From positions 1 to 16,231 of the forward strand of contig CAKUXU010000011.1 of the NCBI GenBank assembly GCA_934700635.1: a stretch of DNA of 16,231 nucleotides. The letters run 5' to 3'. This stretch comes from an uncultured Eubacteriales bacterium. GTDB taxonomy: Bacteria; Bacillota; Clostridia; Oscillospirales; Acutalibacteraceae. Both the position numbers and the translations under genes were made by a program. The stretch's first letter is position 1, and every line of letters begins with the position of its first letter. Positions 1 through 6,680 of the stretch are shown in pieces. The notes beneath the pieces are model-generated. The model was not told where the DNA came from, ran no database searches, and saw only the letters and a list, made by a program, of their open reading frames with translations.

Positions 1-91
1 CTTTCGCAACTAAGGAATCGTATACTGAGGTCAAGATGTCTTTTAAATTAACATCTGTTTCAAGTGAAAAAGTTATTGTTTCGTCGCTCAT
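1..91 (-). CDS. ireB: IreB-like protein (UPF0297), N-terminal fragment
   Basis: Thirty codons are visible before the window edge. The peptide opens MSDETITFSLETD and continues with DILTSVYDSLVAK, which resembles the IreB/UPF0297 N-terminus (a charged strand, then a VYxAL helix leading to GYNPINQIVGY, which here would lie outside the window). The ATG at 91 has a GAGGTGA Shine-Dalgarno (97-103) and a good promoter upstream. In Enterococcus, IreB is a small cytoplasmic protein phosphorylated by the PASTA-domain Ser/Thr kinase IreK and affects cell-wall stress tolerance. Family assignment rests on this short stretch only; the rest of the protein would settle it. Confidence 0.55.
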   Translation of the reverse strand, partial: MSDETITFSLETDVNLKDILTSVYDSLVAK

Positions 92-138
92 TTTGTCACC
101 TCAAATGTATATTTTATGAATTTAACCATTAGTCATAT

Positions 139-166
139 ATTATATAGCATCTAAAATGATTTTCAA
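139..166 (-). promoter_or_regulatory. Sigma-A promoter for the ireB-like gene
   Basis: On the minus strand TTGAAA (161-166), a 16-nt spacer and TATAAT (139-144) form a near-consensus promoter. It lies between the end of aroQ and the ireB-like start, giving a 5' UTR of about 40 nt. It suggests that this gene starts its own transcript instead of depending only on read-through from aroQ. Confidence 0.7.
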
Positions 167-178
167 GTAAATATTTTA

Positions 179-616
179 TTAAATTATTTCTTTTATTGCA
201 TTTAATGCCAAAAGATAACTGTTTTTGCCGAATCCTGTAATTTGTCCAACACAAACTTCTGAAATAACAGAATGACGTCTAAATTCTTCACGATTGTAAA
301 TATGAGTCATATGAACTTCTATAAATGGCATTCTTGTAAAGGATATAGCATCTCTTAAAGCATAACTGTAATGAGCAAGAGCTCCCGGGTTTATTATTAC
401 TCCGTCAAAATTGTCTTTTAAGATTTGTATTTTGTCTATTAAAGCCCCTTCCCAGTTGCTTTGAAAAACTTCGCAATTTATGCCAATATTTTCTCCATGT
501 ATTTTTATTTGAGATTCAATGCTTTCAGCTGTTTCTTCTCCGTAAATACTTTTTTCTCTTATTCCCGTCATATTTAAGTTCGGCCCTAAAATTATTTCGA
601 CATTTTTATTTCTCAT
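179..616 (-). CDS. aroQ: Type II 3-dehydroquinate dehydratase
   Basis: Catalyses dehydration of 3-dehydroquinate to 3-dehydroshikimate, the third step of the shikimate pathway, in the cytoplasm. The 145-residue length fits the dodecameric type II family. Visible motifs are GPNLN (11-15), the flexible active-site loop with R20 and catalytic Y25 in GIREKSIYG, Asn76 in INPGA, H82, E100 and H102 in FIEVH, and REEFRRHS near 109-116. The usual HxSN is HMTH here and the usual NPGAYTHTS is NPGALAHYS, modest departures from the family. I prefer the ATG at 616 over the one at 625: AAAGGA sits about 8 nt upstream of it, and family members normally reach GPNLN within about 10 residues. It lies downstream of yqeG on the same strand after a 125-nt gap. 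Confidence 0.93.
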   Translation of the reverse strand: MRNKNVEIILGPNLNMTGIREKSIYGEETAESIESQIKIHGENIGINCEVFQSNWEGALIDKIQILKDNFDGVIINPGALAHYSYALRDAISFTRMPFIEVHMTHIYNREEFRRHSVISEVCVGQITGFGKNSYLLALNAIKEII

Positions 617-751
617 CGGTTTCATCCTTTAAAGATTTTACTTAACTGTGTCTTAAATAGTATTCACAAGCGTAAATTGCTGTATTTTCTACGGTACTAG
701 GCTTACATACTTAACTTCTTACGCTTATAAAGAGATATTATGCCTTATAGG

Positions 752-1258
752 CTAAATATGAATACTTTTATTTGAAATTAAATTTTTTTTAATATGTTTT
801 TCCAAAAATCTTTTAAATCTTAAAAAAATACCGCTATTTTTTTCTTCTAAAGGGTTAACAAGTAAAGATTTCAATTCAAGTAAATTTGCGGCTAAAATAT
901 CGGTAAATATTTGATCTCCTACCAGTAAAGTATTTTGAATAGGTGTGTTTATGAGTTTTATAGCTTTTTTTAATCCTGATGGAAGAGGCTTCATTCCTAG
1001 ATAAATGTATGGTAGACTGATTTTTTTTGCAAAAATTTCGACTCGATTTTTGAAATTATTTGAAAGTATAATTATTTTTATATCATTTTCTTTGATTAAA
1101 TCAATCCATTTTACAATACTTTTTTCTGGATCTTTTGTTTTGTGTGCAACCAAAGTGTCATCCACATCAATAATTATACCTTTTATATTTTCTGATTTTA
1201 AAAAATCTATTGTTATATTAGTTACTTTTTCTGTGAAGTAAGTGGGGCAGAAGAGCAA
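752..1258 (-). CDS. yqeG: YqeG-family HAD phosphatase (HAD-IIIA)
   Basis: A 168-residue cytoplasmic HAD hydrolase with all four motifs: DVDDTL (31-36, nucleophile D31 and acid D33), ILSNN (64-68, motif II Ser), K90 in GMKPLPSG (motif III) and GDQIFTD (114-120, motif IV). The pattern and length match YqeG and related phosphatidylglycerophosphatase-type proteins; the physiological substrate in Firmicutes is uncertain. The start is a TTG with GGAGG at 1267-1271 and 8-nt spacing; no in-frame ATG is better placed. It follows rpsU on the same strand, separated by a stem-loop. Confidence 0.88.
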   Translation of the reverse strand: MLFCPTYFTEKVTNITIDFLKSENIKGIIIDVDDTLVAHKTKDPEKSIVKWIDLIKENDIKIIILSNNFKNRVEIFAKKISLPYIYLGMKPLPSGLKKAIKLINTPIQNTLLVGDQIFTDILAANLLELKSLLVNPLEEKNSGIFLRFKRFLEKHIKKNLISNKSIHI

Positions 1259-1297
1259 TTGTACAACCTCCGTTAAAAAATAATTCGCAAATTCATA

Positions 1298-1325
1298 CCC
1301 CTCAAGAATAATATTCCTTGAGGGG
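1298..1325 (-). other. Strong stem-loop between rpsU and yqeG, no U-tract
   Basis: A 9-bp perfect stem (CCCCTCAAG at 1298-1306 pairing with CTTGAGGGG at 1317-1325) has a 10-nt loop that can pair further with one bulge. In the direction of rpsU transcription it is followed by TATGAATTTG, not a run of T, so it does not look like a standard intrinsic terminator. It may protect the rpsU 3' end, serve as a processing site or attenuate read-through into yqeG. Confidence 0.6.
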
Positions 1326-1339
1326 AAATTAAAATCTAA

Positions 1340-1618
1340 TTATCTGCTGCCGTAGTATCTACCCATCTTTTTATGTCTGCGTGCTTCTTTGGATTTCTTT
1401 TTGCGCTTTACGGAGGGTTTATCATATGCTTCCCTTTTACGGATTTCGGAAATTATTCCCGAACTTTGCTTTTTAAACTTCCGAAGTGCACTTTCCAAAG
1501 ATTCACTCTTTTTCGAAAGATGCTTAGAGTTTTCATCACTTAACGAATCATTTAATTCTTCTGATGATTTAGAATCAGAATTAAAATCATTCATAGTTGA
1601 TTTTTTTTGTTCTTCCAC
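1340..1618 (-). CDS. rpsU: Small-subunit ribosomal protein bS21 with N-terminal extension
   Basis: Residues 38-82 match bS21 closely: [12 protein letters not shown], then [26 protein letters not shown]21 binds the 30S platform near the 3' end of 16S rRNA. The family is normally about 57-70 residues; this one is 92, because a 37-residue N-terminal segment rich in Ser, Asp, Glu and Asn precedes the core. The extension is supported by the start: a GTG at 1618 with GGAGGG at 1625-1630 and 6-nt spacing. The internal ATG at Met9 has no Shine-Dalgarno. The C-terminus ends in an aromatic and basic tail (GRYYGSR). It heads the minus-strand gene run. Confidence 0.92.
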   Translation of the reverse strand: MEEQKKSTMNDFNSDSKSSEELNDSLSDENSKHLSKKSESLESALRKFKKQSSGIISEIRKREAYDKPSVKRKKKSKEARRHKKMGRYYGSR

Positions 1619-1652
1619 TTGCTTCCCTCCTATCCGCTAAAAAAAGGATTTT

Positions 1653-1676
1653 TATACATGTATATTACAATACATC
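1653..1676. repeat. Nested palindromes in the rpsU leader
   Basis: TATACATGTATA (1653-1664) is a perfect 12-bp palindrome. It overlaps a second inverted repeat, ATGTAT-N6-ATACAT (1659-1676). Both lie in the transcribed leader of rpsU, about 35-60 nt before the start codon, so they could be alternative RNA stems or a protein-binding site. AT-rich sequence makes chance palindromes fairly common, so function is uncertain. Confidence 0.4.
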
Positions 1677-1743
1677 AGCATATTTGGCTTTTTTTGTGCA
1701 ATAATCAACCAATAATTGCTTTATATAAGAATATACGCAGATA

Positions 1744-1773
1744 ATTATACAATACTTTGATTTATATTGTCAA
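1744..1773 (-). promoter_or_regulatory. Consensus sigma-A promoter for rpsU
   Basis: On the minus strand there is a perfect TTGACA (1768-1773), an 18-nt spacer and a perfect TATAAT (1744-1749). Transcription would start near 1737, leaving a leader of roughly 120 nt before the rpsU GTG. That is long for a ribosomal protein gene of this size and leaves room for a regulatory leader. Confidence 0.8.
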
Positions 1774-1847
1774 GATGTACTATGTAATATATATTTTTTA
1801 ATTGAAGAAATAGAGAAAATGTAAATTTTATAGAAATCGTCAAACAC

Positions 1848-1876
1848 TTTACATACTTCCGAAAAACGGTTATAAT
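1848..1876 (+). promoter_or_regulatory. Sigma-A promoter of the polysaccharide gene run
   Basis: TTTACA (1848-1853), a 17-nt spacer and a perfect TATAAT (1871-1876) lie just upstream of the first glycosyltransferase, with an expected start near 1883 and a 27-nt leader. The spacer holds a short CCG-AAAAA-CGG dyad. This is the only clear promoter I see before the whole 1910-14266 gene run. Confidence 0.8.
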
Positions 1877-1909
1877 TTTGACAGTTACTTTTTAAAAAGG
1901 AAGGTTTTT

Positions 1910-2899
1910 ATGGAGTTTGAAAAGGTTTCGGTTGTTGTTCCCGTTTTAAATGAGGAAAAATACATAGCGAAGTTTTTAGATTCCCTTTTATCTCAAGATT
2001 ACCCTAAAGATTGTTTAGAAATAATTTTAGTAGACGGAAATTCAGATGATAAAACAAGGGATATAATAAATATTTATTTGGAAAAATACAATTTTATTAA
2101 GCTTTTAGAAAATAATAAAAAAACAGTTCAATATGCTATGAATATAGGAATAAAAAATTCTTCGGGAGACTATATAGTAAGAATGGACGCACATGCTTGG
2201 TATGCAAGTGATTATATTTCAAAATGTATTGAATATATTAAATCTGTTGATGCACAAAATGTCGGAGGGCCAACAGTTGTGAAAGGGAAAACCCATATAC
2301 AAAAAATAATTGCCGCTGCTTATTCTTCTCCTTTTGCTTTGGGTGGAGGAAAACATTATGATCCTGACTTTGAGGGTTATTGTGATACTGTTTCGTGGGG
2401 ATGCTTTAAAAAAGAATATTTAATGAAGATTGGAATGTATGATGAAAGACTCCCCAGAAGTGAAGACGACGATTTAAATTTAAGAATTTCAGAAAACGGA
2501 GGAAAAATTTTTATTACTCCAAAAATAAAAAGTGAATATTATCCGAAAGAAAGTTTTTCGAAACTTTTTAAACAGTATTTTAATTATGGCGTATGGAAAA
2601 TAGCAGTCATAAAAAAGCATAAAAAAGTACCGAGAATAGGTCAGCTTGTTCCTATGGCTTTTGCAGGATTTTTAATTTCTTTTTCATTATTTTCACTGTT
2701 TTCAAAATTTTTTTTATCTATGCTTTTACTTGGGCTGATATTATACATGAGTGTTAATTTGTATTTCTCTTTTAAAACCAAATCCCTTAAGAATTTTTTT
2801 GATAAAATCCTTTTGTCATGGGCATGTTTTGTCATTCATTTTTCATATGGGCTTGGTTTTTTCAAGGGTATATTTAAATTCATGGGGAGTGAATGGTAA
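1910..2899 (+). CDS. GT2 glycosyltransferase, ExoA-like, membrane-anchored
   Basis: A 329-residue inverting family 2 glycosyltransferase with a C-terminal membrane region. The GT-A nucleotide-binding signature PVLNEE (11-16) and VDGNSDDKT (41-49) are followed by RMDAHAWY (91-98). The last motif is the DxH-type metal site typical of ExoA-like enzymes that extend lipid-linked sugars. EDDDLN (185-190) supplies the likely catalytic acidic residues. Three hydrophobic segments follow near 245-265, 267-287 and 302-323, placing the active site at the cytoplasmic face of the membrane. The start has AAGGAAGG 5 nt upstream. As the first gene of the run it probably adds an early sugar to the undecaprenyl-linked repeat unit; donor and acceptor cannot be read from sequence. 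Confidence 0.88.
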   Translation: MEFEKVSVVVPVLNEEKYIAKFLDSLLSQDYPKDCLEIILVDGNSDDKTRDIINIYLEKYNFIKLLENNKKTVQYAMNIGIKNSSGDYIVRMDAHAWYASDYISKCIEYIKSVDAQNVGGPTVVKGKTHIQKIIAAAYSSPFALGGGKHYDPDFEGYCDTVSWGCFKKEYLMKIGMYDERLPRSEDDDLNLRISENGGKIFITPKIKSEYYPKESFSKLFKQYFNYGVWKIAVIKKHKKVPRIGQLVPMAFAGFLISFSLFSLFSKFFLSMLLLGLILYMSVNLYFSFKTKSLKNFFDKILLSWACFVIHFSYGLGFFKGIFKFMGSEW

Positions 2900-2903
2900 G
2901 AAT

Positions 2904-3758
2904 ATGTATCTAGGAGAAGATTTTCCTTCAAAACCAATTTCATTAAGCGATGAGCAGCTTAGAAAGTTACAGATGAAAAGCTTGGAAATTTTAGTATATT
3001 TTAAAAAATTTTGTGAAGATCACGGTCTTCTGTTTTACCTTTGTGGTGGATGCTGTATAGGTGCAATCAGACATAAAGGGTTTATTCCTTGGGACGACGA
3101 TGTAGATGTTTTTATGCCGAGAAATGATTATGAAAAGTTGCCTATTCTTTGGGAAAAATACGCAGATAAAGAAAAATATTCATGTTTAAGAACTAATAAA
3201 AATGAATTTATCGGCAATGTAATGACGACTATTGTTGATAATCAAACTGAAGTTATTCGTCCATGGCAAAAAGGTAAGGATGGACATAAAGGTGTAATGA
3301 TGGATGTGCTTCCGCTTGACGGATGCGCTCCCAGAGGAATAAAAAGAAAAATGCAAATGATCTACAGCATGATTTTTTCCCTTTACTGTTCAAAAATGGT
3401 ACCGGTTAATCACGGTAAACTTGTTTCTGCAGTTTCGAAATTTCTCCTTTCGATTGTTCCTGGTGATAATCTTAAATATAAAATTTGGAAGTTTGCTGAA
3501 AAACAAATGAGTAAGTATGAAATCTCGGATTCTAAATATATTACCGAGCTTTGTGCAGGACCGCATTACATGAAAAATGAGTACCCTAAGGAAATATTTG
3601 ATAGTGCTGTTTTTAAAGAATTTGAAGGCCTTTTGATGCCTCTTCCAGTTGGATACGACAGTTATCTTAAAATTGCGTTTGGTGACTATATGAAGTTACC
3701 GCCCGAGGAAAAAAGAAAAGCACATCATGATATTGTTTATATGAATTTAGAAAAGTAA
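2904..3758 (+). CDS. LicD/fukutin-family phosphotransferase
   Basis: The LicD core lies at 38-72: a conserved GG (48-49), GAIRHKGFIPWDDDVDVFMPR with W63 and the metal-binding D64/D66/D68 cluster. The 284-residue length fits the family. LicD and its relatives transfer phosphocholine or, in the fukutin/FKRP branch, ribitol 5-phosphate from CDP-linked donors to sugars. The next two genes make CDP-ribitol and no licABC choline genes are seen, so I infer ribitol phosphate as its substrate. An open frame extends upstream into the glycosyltransferase gene, but the ATG at 2904, 4 nt after the preceding stop, is the sensible start. Its Shine-Dalgarno is weak, which suggests translational coupling. Confidence 0.87.
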   Translation: MYLGEDFPSKPISLSDEQLRKLQMKSLEILVYFKKFCEDHGLLFYLCGGCCIGAIRHKGFIPWDDDVDVFMPRNDYEKLPILWEKYADKEKYSCLRTNKNEFIGNVMTTIVDNQTEVIRPWQKGKDGHKGVMMDVLPLDGCAPRGIKRKMQMIYSMIFSLYCSKMVPVNHGKLVSAVSKFLLSIVPGDNLKYKIWKFAEKQMSKYEISDSKYITELCAGPHYMKNEYPKEIFDSAVFKEFEGLLMPLPVGYDSYLKIAFGDYMKLPPEEKRKAHHDIVYMNLEK

Positions 3759-3775
3759 AATTACGGAGGCCGAAA

Positions 3776-4495
3776 ATGATATTTGGAGCAATAGTTGCTG
3801 GCGGTGTGGGCAACAGAATGAATATGGCAGGTATGCCAAAACAGTTTTTACCGCTCGGGAAAACCGAAAAGCCTATTATAATTCACACTCTTGAAAAGTT
3901 TATTTTAAGTGGTAAATTTGATTTTATTTATCTTGGAGTCCATAAAGAATGGACTGAGTATACACAAAAACTTCTCGAAAAATATAGTATAAGCTCTGAA
4001 AAAATTTTTATTGTCGAAGGCGGAGCTGACAGAAACCTTACGATTCTTAATATAATAAATGCAATTGAAAGAAATCATGGCAAAGATGATTCGAATATAA
4101 TTGTGACACATGATGCAGTAAGGCCGTTTGTTACGATTAGAATGATTGAAGAAAATATCGAAGCGGCGAAAAAATTCGGCGCTTGCGACACGGTTATTCC
4201 TTCGGTTGACACAATAGTTGAATCTAAAAACGGTGAGATTATAAGTTCTGTTCCTAACAGAAATTACATGTATCTTGGTCAAACTCCTCAAAGTTTTAAT
4301 ATGAATAAGCTTAAAAAGCTTTATGAAAGTTTGAATAACGAAGAAAAAAACGTTTTAACTGATGCTTGTAAAATTTTTGCGTTTAGAAATGAACCTGTTT
4401 CACTTGTTCAAGGTGATACATTTAATATTAAAATAACTACCCAAAGCGATTATAAAATTGCAAATGCGATAGTAGGGGGTAATATGGTTGATTAA
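3776..4495 (+). CDS. tarI: CDP-ribitol pyrophosphorylase (TarI, IspD-family fold)
   Basis: Makes CDP-ribitol from CTP and ribitol 5-phosphate in the cytoplasm. The 239-residue protein has the cytidylyltransferase signature at 7-25 (VAGGVGNRM, then PKQFLPLG, with R14 and K22 as nucleotide contacts), HDAVRPF near 113-119, QTPQSF and the C-terminal NIKITTQSD motif. These are shared by IspD and TarI, so fold alone does not separate them. The directly overlapping tarJ settles it in favour of TarI. Start ATG has CGGAGG about 7 nt upstream. It ends inside the first codons of tarJ with an 8-nt overlap, so the two are translationally coupled. Confidence 0.9.
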   Translation: MIFGAIVAGGVGNRMNMAGMPKQFLPLGKTEKPIIIHTLEKFILSGKFDFIYLGVHKEWTEYTQKLLEKYSISSEKIFIVEGGADRNLTILNIINAIERNHGKDDSNIIVTHDAVRPFVTIRMIEENIEAAKKFGACDTVIPSVDTIVESKNGEIISSVPNRNYMYLGQTPQSFNMNKLKKLYESLNNEEKNVLTDACKIFAFRNEPVSLVQGDTFNIKITTQSDYKIANAIVGGNMVD

Positions 4496-5501
4496 TTATG
4501 TTTATCAGCTTGTTACGCCTGGCAATTTTTCGGTTAAATATGAAGATATAGATCTTAGTAAAGGTGTTATCGTCAGACCGAACTATATGGCTATTTGCCA
4601 TGCGGACCAACGATATTATCTTGGTAAACGTGATGTAAGAAAATTAAAATCAAAACTTCCAATGGCACTTATTCATGAAGCTGTCGGAGAAGTTGTTTAT
4701 GACTCTTCGGGAAAGTTTTATTGCGGTCAAAATGTTGTTATGATTCCAAACGTTCCTGGAATTCCAAGTAAAACTATTTACGAAAATTATCAAAAAGGAT
4801 CGAAATTTATGTCAAGCGGTATAGATGGTTTTATGCGGGAACTTGTTTCGATGCCAAGCGACAGAGTCGTCTCTTTTGAAAATGTGAGTCCGGAAGTAGC
4901 TGCTATTTGCGAGTTTATAAGTGTTGGCGTTCATTCTTCTCGAAGGTTTGAGATTATTTCTCATGATATTAAAGAAAAAATTGGAATATGGGGAGATGGA
5001 AGTCTTGGATTTGTTATGGCACTTATACTGAAAGTAAAGTTTCCAAAGACGAAAATAACGGTTATAGGAAGGGATATCTATAAACTTTCGCAGTTTTCTT
5101 TTGTTGATGAAGTTTATTTAGCAGAAGATATTCCAAGTGATTTTTATGTGGATCATGCTTTTGAATGTGCAGGTGGAAATGGTAGCTATTATGCAATTAA
5201 AGATATAATAAAATACATAAATCCTCAAGGCTCGGTTATGCTTATGGGAGTTAGTGAAAATGAGGTACCTATAAATACAAGAGATGTTCTTGAAAAAGGA
5301 TTGACTTTGGTTGGAAGTAGTCGTTCGGGAAGAGGAGATTTTGAAGAAGCGGTTAGGCTACTTGAAATTCCTGAGTTTCAAAGTAAAATCAGAAGAATAA
5401 TTTTTGAAGAATCTCCTGTAAACAGCATTTTGGATATTCATAGAGTTTTCAAAAGTGACCTTAACACTTCATTTAAAACAGTTTTTAAATGGAATCTATA
5501 A
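4488..5501 (+). CDS. tarJ: Ribulose-5-phosphate reductase (TarJ), zinc-type MDR dehydrogenase
   Basis: Reduces D-ribulose 5-phosphate with NADPH to ribitol 5-phosphate, which TarI then activates. The 337 residues show the TarJ opening MINYVYQLV, catalytic zinc ligands C37 and H63-E64 (AICHADQRYY, LIHEAVGEV), the Rossmann loop GIWGDGSLG (166-174) and late TarJ features such as DHAFECAGG and GSSRSG. The structural-zinc cysteine cluster of ordinary alcohol dehydrogenases is absent, as expected for TarJ. Start is a TTG with AGGGGG 8 nt upstream, overlapping the end of tarI. No CDP-glycerol/ribitol polymerase (TarF, TarK or TarL type) is nearby, so the product is probably not for classical teichoic acid here. 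Confidence 0.93.
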   Translation: MINYVYQLVTPGNFSVKYEDIDLSKGVIVRPNYMAICHADQRYYLGKRDVRKLKSKLPMALIHEAVGEVVYDSSGKFYCGQNVVMIPNVPGIPSKTIYENYQKGSKFMSSGIDGFMRELVSMPSDRVVSFENVSPEVAAICEFISVGVHSSRRFEIISHDIKEKIGIWGDGSLGFVMALILKVKFPKTKITVIGRDIYKLSQFSFVDEVYLAEDIPSDFYVDHAFECAGGNGSYYAIKDIIKYINPQGSVMLMGVSENEVPINTRDVLEKGLTLVGSSRSGRGDFEEAVRLLEIPEFQSKIRRIIFEESPVNSILDIHRVFKSDLNTSFKTVFKWNL

Positions 5502-5503
5502 AA

Positions 5504-5510
5504 AAGGAGG
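5504..5510 (+). promoter_or_regulatory. Shine-Dalgarno that points to a CTG start
   Basis: AAGGAGG, a full consensus site. The only start-like codon at normal spacing is CTG at 5520, 9 nt downstream. In that frame no ATG, GTG or TTG occurs until TTG at 5541, 30 nt away and inside the conserved N-terminal strand of the glycosyltransferase. Confidence 0.75.
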
Positions 5511-5519
5511 TATTTTAGT

Positions 5520-6602
5520 CTGAAAAAGAAAATTTGCTTTTTGGGATTTAGTTTATTTTCAATCGGTGGTGCTCAAAGAGTTACGATTTCTCTTGCAAAC
5601 GATTTATGTAAAGAATACGAAACACATGTGATATCTATTTGTGAAATTGAAAATAAAAATAATTATTTTGTTGACAAAAAAGTTAAAATTAAAAGCTTTG
5701 GTCTGCCAAATAATGCTCAAGCAAGAGAAGCTCTTAAGTTGTTTTTTAAATTGAAAAAATATATAAATGAAAATAAAATAGACGTTCTTTTCATAGCTGG
5801 ATCACTACCGATTCCGGTTGTTAGCATTTTGAGACCATTCATAAATGCAAAAGTCGTTTTTTGCGATCATGAAAATTTAGCTGGGAGAGATAAAAAGTCT
5901 ATTATTTTCAGGAAAATTGCTTGTGTTATAAGCGATAAAGTAATTGTTTTGACTGACGAAACAATGAACGATTATAGAGAAAAAATTGGGGATTATAAAA
6001 ATAAATTTATTCAAATTTATAACTCAATAGATGATTCTTTACTTGAAAAAAATATTGTTTGTGATATTAACTCTAAAAAAATTTTGTCGGTTGGCAGACT
6101 CAGCAAAGAAAAAGGATTTGATTTAGCAATTGATGCAGCTAAAAAAGTTTTTTTAAGTCATTCTGATTGGCAGTGGGATATCTATGGTGATGGATCGGAA
6201 AAGGATGAAATTTCAAATAAAATTAAATTTAACGGTTTGGAAAACAATGTTTTTTTAAAGGGTTCAGACCCGAATGTGATTAAGAAATACAAAGATTACA
6301 GTATTTTTGTTTTACCTTCTTACAGAGAAGGCTTTGCAGTTGTTCTAACCGAAGCAAAATTAAGCGGTTTGCCTACTGTTAGTTTTGATTGTTCTTCAGG
6401 TCCTTCTGAAATAATTTCCGATGGAATTGATGGTTTTTTGATTCCGTGTTACAGCACAAAAATTATGGCAGAAAAAATCTGTAAACTTATAGAAGATCCT
6501 TTACTCAGAAAAAGTTTTTCAGAGCATTCTAAAGATAATTTATATAAGTTTAGTAAAAAAATTATAATAAAAAAATGGATTAACTTAATAGAAAATATTT
6601 AA
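5520..6602 (+). CDS. GT4 glycosyltransferase with apparent CTG start
   Basis: A retaining family 4 (GT-B fold) glycosyltransferase of 360 residues. The N-terminus from CTG reads MKKKICFLGFSLFSIGGAQRV, the usual first strand and glycine loop of this family. The C-terminal donor domain has VGRLSKEKG (about 191-199) and the EX7E motif with E270 and E278 in YREGFAVVLTE, then GLPTVSFDCSSGPSEII. It is likely to be cytoplasmic or peripheral at the membrane and to extend the lipid-linked repeat unit using a nucleotide sugar. I chose CTG 5520 because it sits 9 nt after AAGGAGG; starting at TTG 5541 would delete part of the first strand and leave the ribosome site unused. The gene begins 18 nt after tarJ. 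Confidence 0.85.
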   Translation: MKKKICFLGFSLFSIGGAQRVTISLANDLCKEYETHVISICEIENKNNYFVDKKVKIKSFGLPNNAQAREALKLFFKLKKYINENKIDVLFIAGSLPIPVVSILRPFINAKVVFCDHENLAGRDKKSIIFRKIACVISDKVIVLTDETMNDYREKIGDYKNKFIQIYNSIDDSLLEKNIVCDINSKKILSVGRLSKEKGFDLAIDAAKKVFLSHSDWQWDIYGDGSEKDEISNKIKFNGLENNVFLKGSDPNVIKKYKDYSIFVLPSYREGFAVVLTEAKLSGLPTVSFDCSSGPSEIISDGIDGFLIPCYSTKIMAEKICKLIEDPLLRKSFSEHSKDNLYKFSKKIIIKKWINLIENI

Positions 6603-6680
6603 AATTAATCGCTTTTAATATTTAAAATATCAGTTAAAAATTTTAGTAAAAACCTAATTTTTATAAAAAGAGGATGAGTA

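Noticed and set aside
1767..1795. Second plus-strand promoter TTGTCA-N17-TATATT upstream of the GT2 gene
   Set aside because: The -35 is weak, the site overlaps the much better rpsU promoter on the other strand, and the consensus promoter at 1848-1876 already explains the operon.
2751..2903. N-terminal extension of the LicD frame overlapping the GT2 gene
   Set aside because: It overlaps the GT2 membrane region on the same strand in another frame, has no LicD-like sequence before 2904, and LicD proteins normally begin near that point.
3776..4495. IspD of the MEP isoprenoid pathway
   Set aside because: The fold is shared, but the 8-nt overlap with tarJ and the polysaccharide setting make CDP-ribitol synthesis far more likely.
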